DNA from: Tannerella sp.
GTDB lineage: Bacteria; Bacteroidota; Bacteroidia; Bacteroidales; Tannerellaceae
Length of the DNA: 14,502 nt
Direction of reading: 5' to 3'
Assembly: GCA_031271245.1 (NCBI GenBank)
Contig: JAISWC010000140.1
Coordinates: 1-14,502, forward strand
Positions 13,609 through 14,502 of the stretch are shown here, piece by piece. Position 1 is the stretch's first letter. The number at the start of each line of letters is the position of its first letter. The notes below the pieces were generated by a model that saw only the letters and a program-made list of their open reading frames with translations, was not told the origin of the DNA and ran no database searches. Both the position numbers and the translations under genes were made by a program.

Positions 13609-14346
13609 TCACGCTTTCTTTTTCGGATATTTGCGTGAGAAACTCCACCATTTCAGTTTCAACACGCCAAACAGGGCTTCCCCGAAAATGGAGGAGTTCA
13701 TTTTGGAGGTGCCGAGCACACGGTTGATGAAGATAATCGGTACTTCCACAATCCTGAATCCGCATTTGTGGGCCGTAAATTTCATCTCAATCTGAAAGGC
13801 ATATCCCTTGAAATGGATTTTATCCAGTTCAATGGTCTCCAGTACCTCACGGCGATAACACTTGAAGCCGGCAGTCGTATCGCGTATGTTTATGCCTGTC
13901 ACCAGGCGCACGTACACGGAGGCGCCGTATGACATCAGTATCCGTCCCAGGGGCCAGTTTACCACATTCACGCCTTCGCAGTAGCGCGACCCGACAGCCA
14001 CGTCTGCACCCCCGTCCCTGCAGGCAGCGTAAAGACGCGGCAAATCTTTCGGGTCGTGACTGAAATCGGCGTCCATCTCGAAGATAAAGTCATATCCGTG
14101 TTCGACAGACCACTTGAACCCGCAGATATATGCCGTTCCCAAACCCTGTTTGCCTGCCCGTTCTATCAGAAAAAGACGATCCGGAAACTCCTGCTGTAGG
14201 GTCTTCACGATGCTTGCCGTGCCGTCGGGCGAACCGTCGTCAATAATCAGGATATGAAATATTTTCTCCAGTCCGAATACCGCCCGGATGATATTCTCGA
14301 TGTTTTCCTTCTCGTTGTATGTCGGAATAATTACTATACTGTCCAT
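13609..14346 (-). CDS. Polyprenol-phosphate mannose synthase-like glycosyltransferase (GT2, DPM1 type)
   Basis: Transfers a sugar, in the best-known members mannose from GDP-mannose, to polyprenyl phosphate at the inner face of the membrane. With the ATG at 14346 it has 245 residues, the size of short DPM1-type enzymes without membrane spans. Motifs numbered from that start: VIIPTYNEKENI (5-16), IDDGSPDGT (35-43), the metal-binding DAD in EMDADFSHDP (about 92-94), DTTAGFKCYRR (about 156-166), and the acceptor-side IEMKFTAHKCGFRIVEVPI (about 186-204). An ATG at 14364 adds six residues and would overlap the upstream gene by 8 bases; the shorter start is preferred because family members begin just before VIIPTYNE. 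The gene is followed four bases later by pyrC. The sugar donor is not determined by the sequence. Confidence 0.9.
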   Translation of the reverse strand: MDSIVIIPTYNEKENIENIIRAVFGLEKIFHILIIDDGSPDGTASIVKTLQQEFPDRLFLIERAGKQGLGTAYICGFKWSVEHGYDFIFEMDADFSHDPKDLPRLYAACRDGGADVAVGSRYCEGVNVVNWPLGRILMSYGASVYVRLVTGINIRDTTAGFKCYRREVLETIELDKIHFKGYAFQIEMKFTAHKCGFRIVEVPIIFINRVLGTSKMNSSIFGEALFGVLKLKWWSFSRKYPKKKA

Positions 14347-14356
14347 TGTTCTGCTG

Positions 14357-14502
14357 TTATACATTAAGTTTCAGGATTTCCATGATTTCCGGCTCGGTCA
14401 GCCCGGTAATGTCGCACATCAACTCCATGGAATATCCCTTGCGATGGGAATTGAGTATAATGCTTTCTTTTTCAAGCATTCTTCCTTCACTTATGCCTTT
14501 CT
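14357..14502 (-). CDS. C-terminal tail of a probable Rpn-family nuclease/transposase-like protein (partial)
   Basis: The last 47 codons of a minus-strand gene that runs off the window, ending with TAA at 14357-14359. The tail reads KGISEGRMLEKE, then a hydrophobic segment, then CDITGLTEPEIMEILKL. This pattern, a charged Glu/Lys/Gly tract followed by a helix and a TGLxxxEIxxI end, is typical of the C-termini of Rpn (PD-(D/E)XK, YhgA-like) proteins common in Bacteroidota. The catalytic domain lies outside the window, so the family call rests on the tail alone. The stop lies 10 bases before the preferred start of the glycosyltransferase gene, so it may be the first gene of that transcript. Confidence 0.6.
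   Translation of the reverse strand, partial: KGISEGRMLEKESIILNSHRKGYSMELMCDITGLTEPEIMEILKLNV

Overview
The window comes from a Bacteroidota chromosome, most likely a Bacteroidales lineage outside Bacteroides itself (Porphyromonadaceae, Tannerellaceae or Dysgonomonadaceae type). Three things point there. Several gene starts are preceded by the Bacteroidota -7 promoter box TAnnTTTG instead of a sigma70 -10 box. Two exported proteins end in type IX secretion (T9SS) type A sorting domains. Cytochrome c synthase is a fused CcsBA (System II).

Layout. 1-309: non-coding, with a long nested hairpin and one copy of a dispersed repeat. 310-1254 (-): malate dehydrogenase. 1409-2641 (-): M16 zinc peptidase. 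2642-3235: AT-rich gap with another dispersed repeat and what looks like the decayed start of an IS5-type transposase with its own promoter. 3236-5674 (+): CcsBA. A strong bidirectional terminator at 5731-5764 separates it from a convergent two-gene operon. 5811-8094 (-): that operon, encoding a DUF4465 protein and a second surface protein, both with T9SS tails, led by a canonical cobalamin riboswitch and promoter at 8245-8519. 8652-11385 (-): a TPR-containing sensor histidine kinase followed by its LuxR-type response regulator. 11386-12260: an 875-base gap with the kinase promoter, paired hairpins, about thirteen tandem 21-bp A-tract/T-tract units, copies of both dispersed repeats, and a stretch with paired inverted repeats. 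12261-14502 (-): an operon reading Rpn-type nuclease tail (cut by the window edge), polyprenol-phosphate mannose synthase-like glycosyltransferase, dihydroorotase.

The most interesting unit is the riboswitch operon. Vitamin B12 status is predicted to control two surface proteins that would be exported by T9SS, and no BtuB receptor is present in the window. The DUF4465 member belongs to a family linked to surface corrinoid capture in gut Bacteroidetes. The second interesting region is the 21-bp array with its preceding hairpins, which looks like curved or palindromic DNA and not like a gene. Two dispersed repeats recur in the same relative order at distant sites, which suggests decayed copies of one mobile element.
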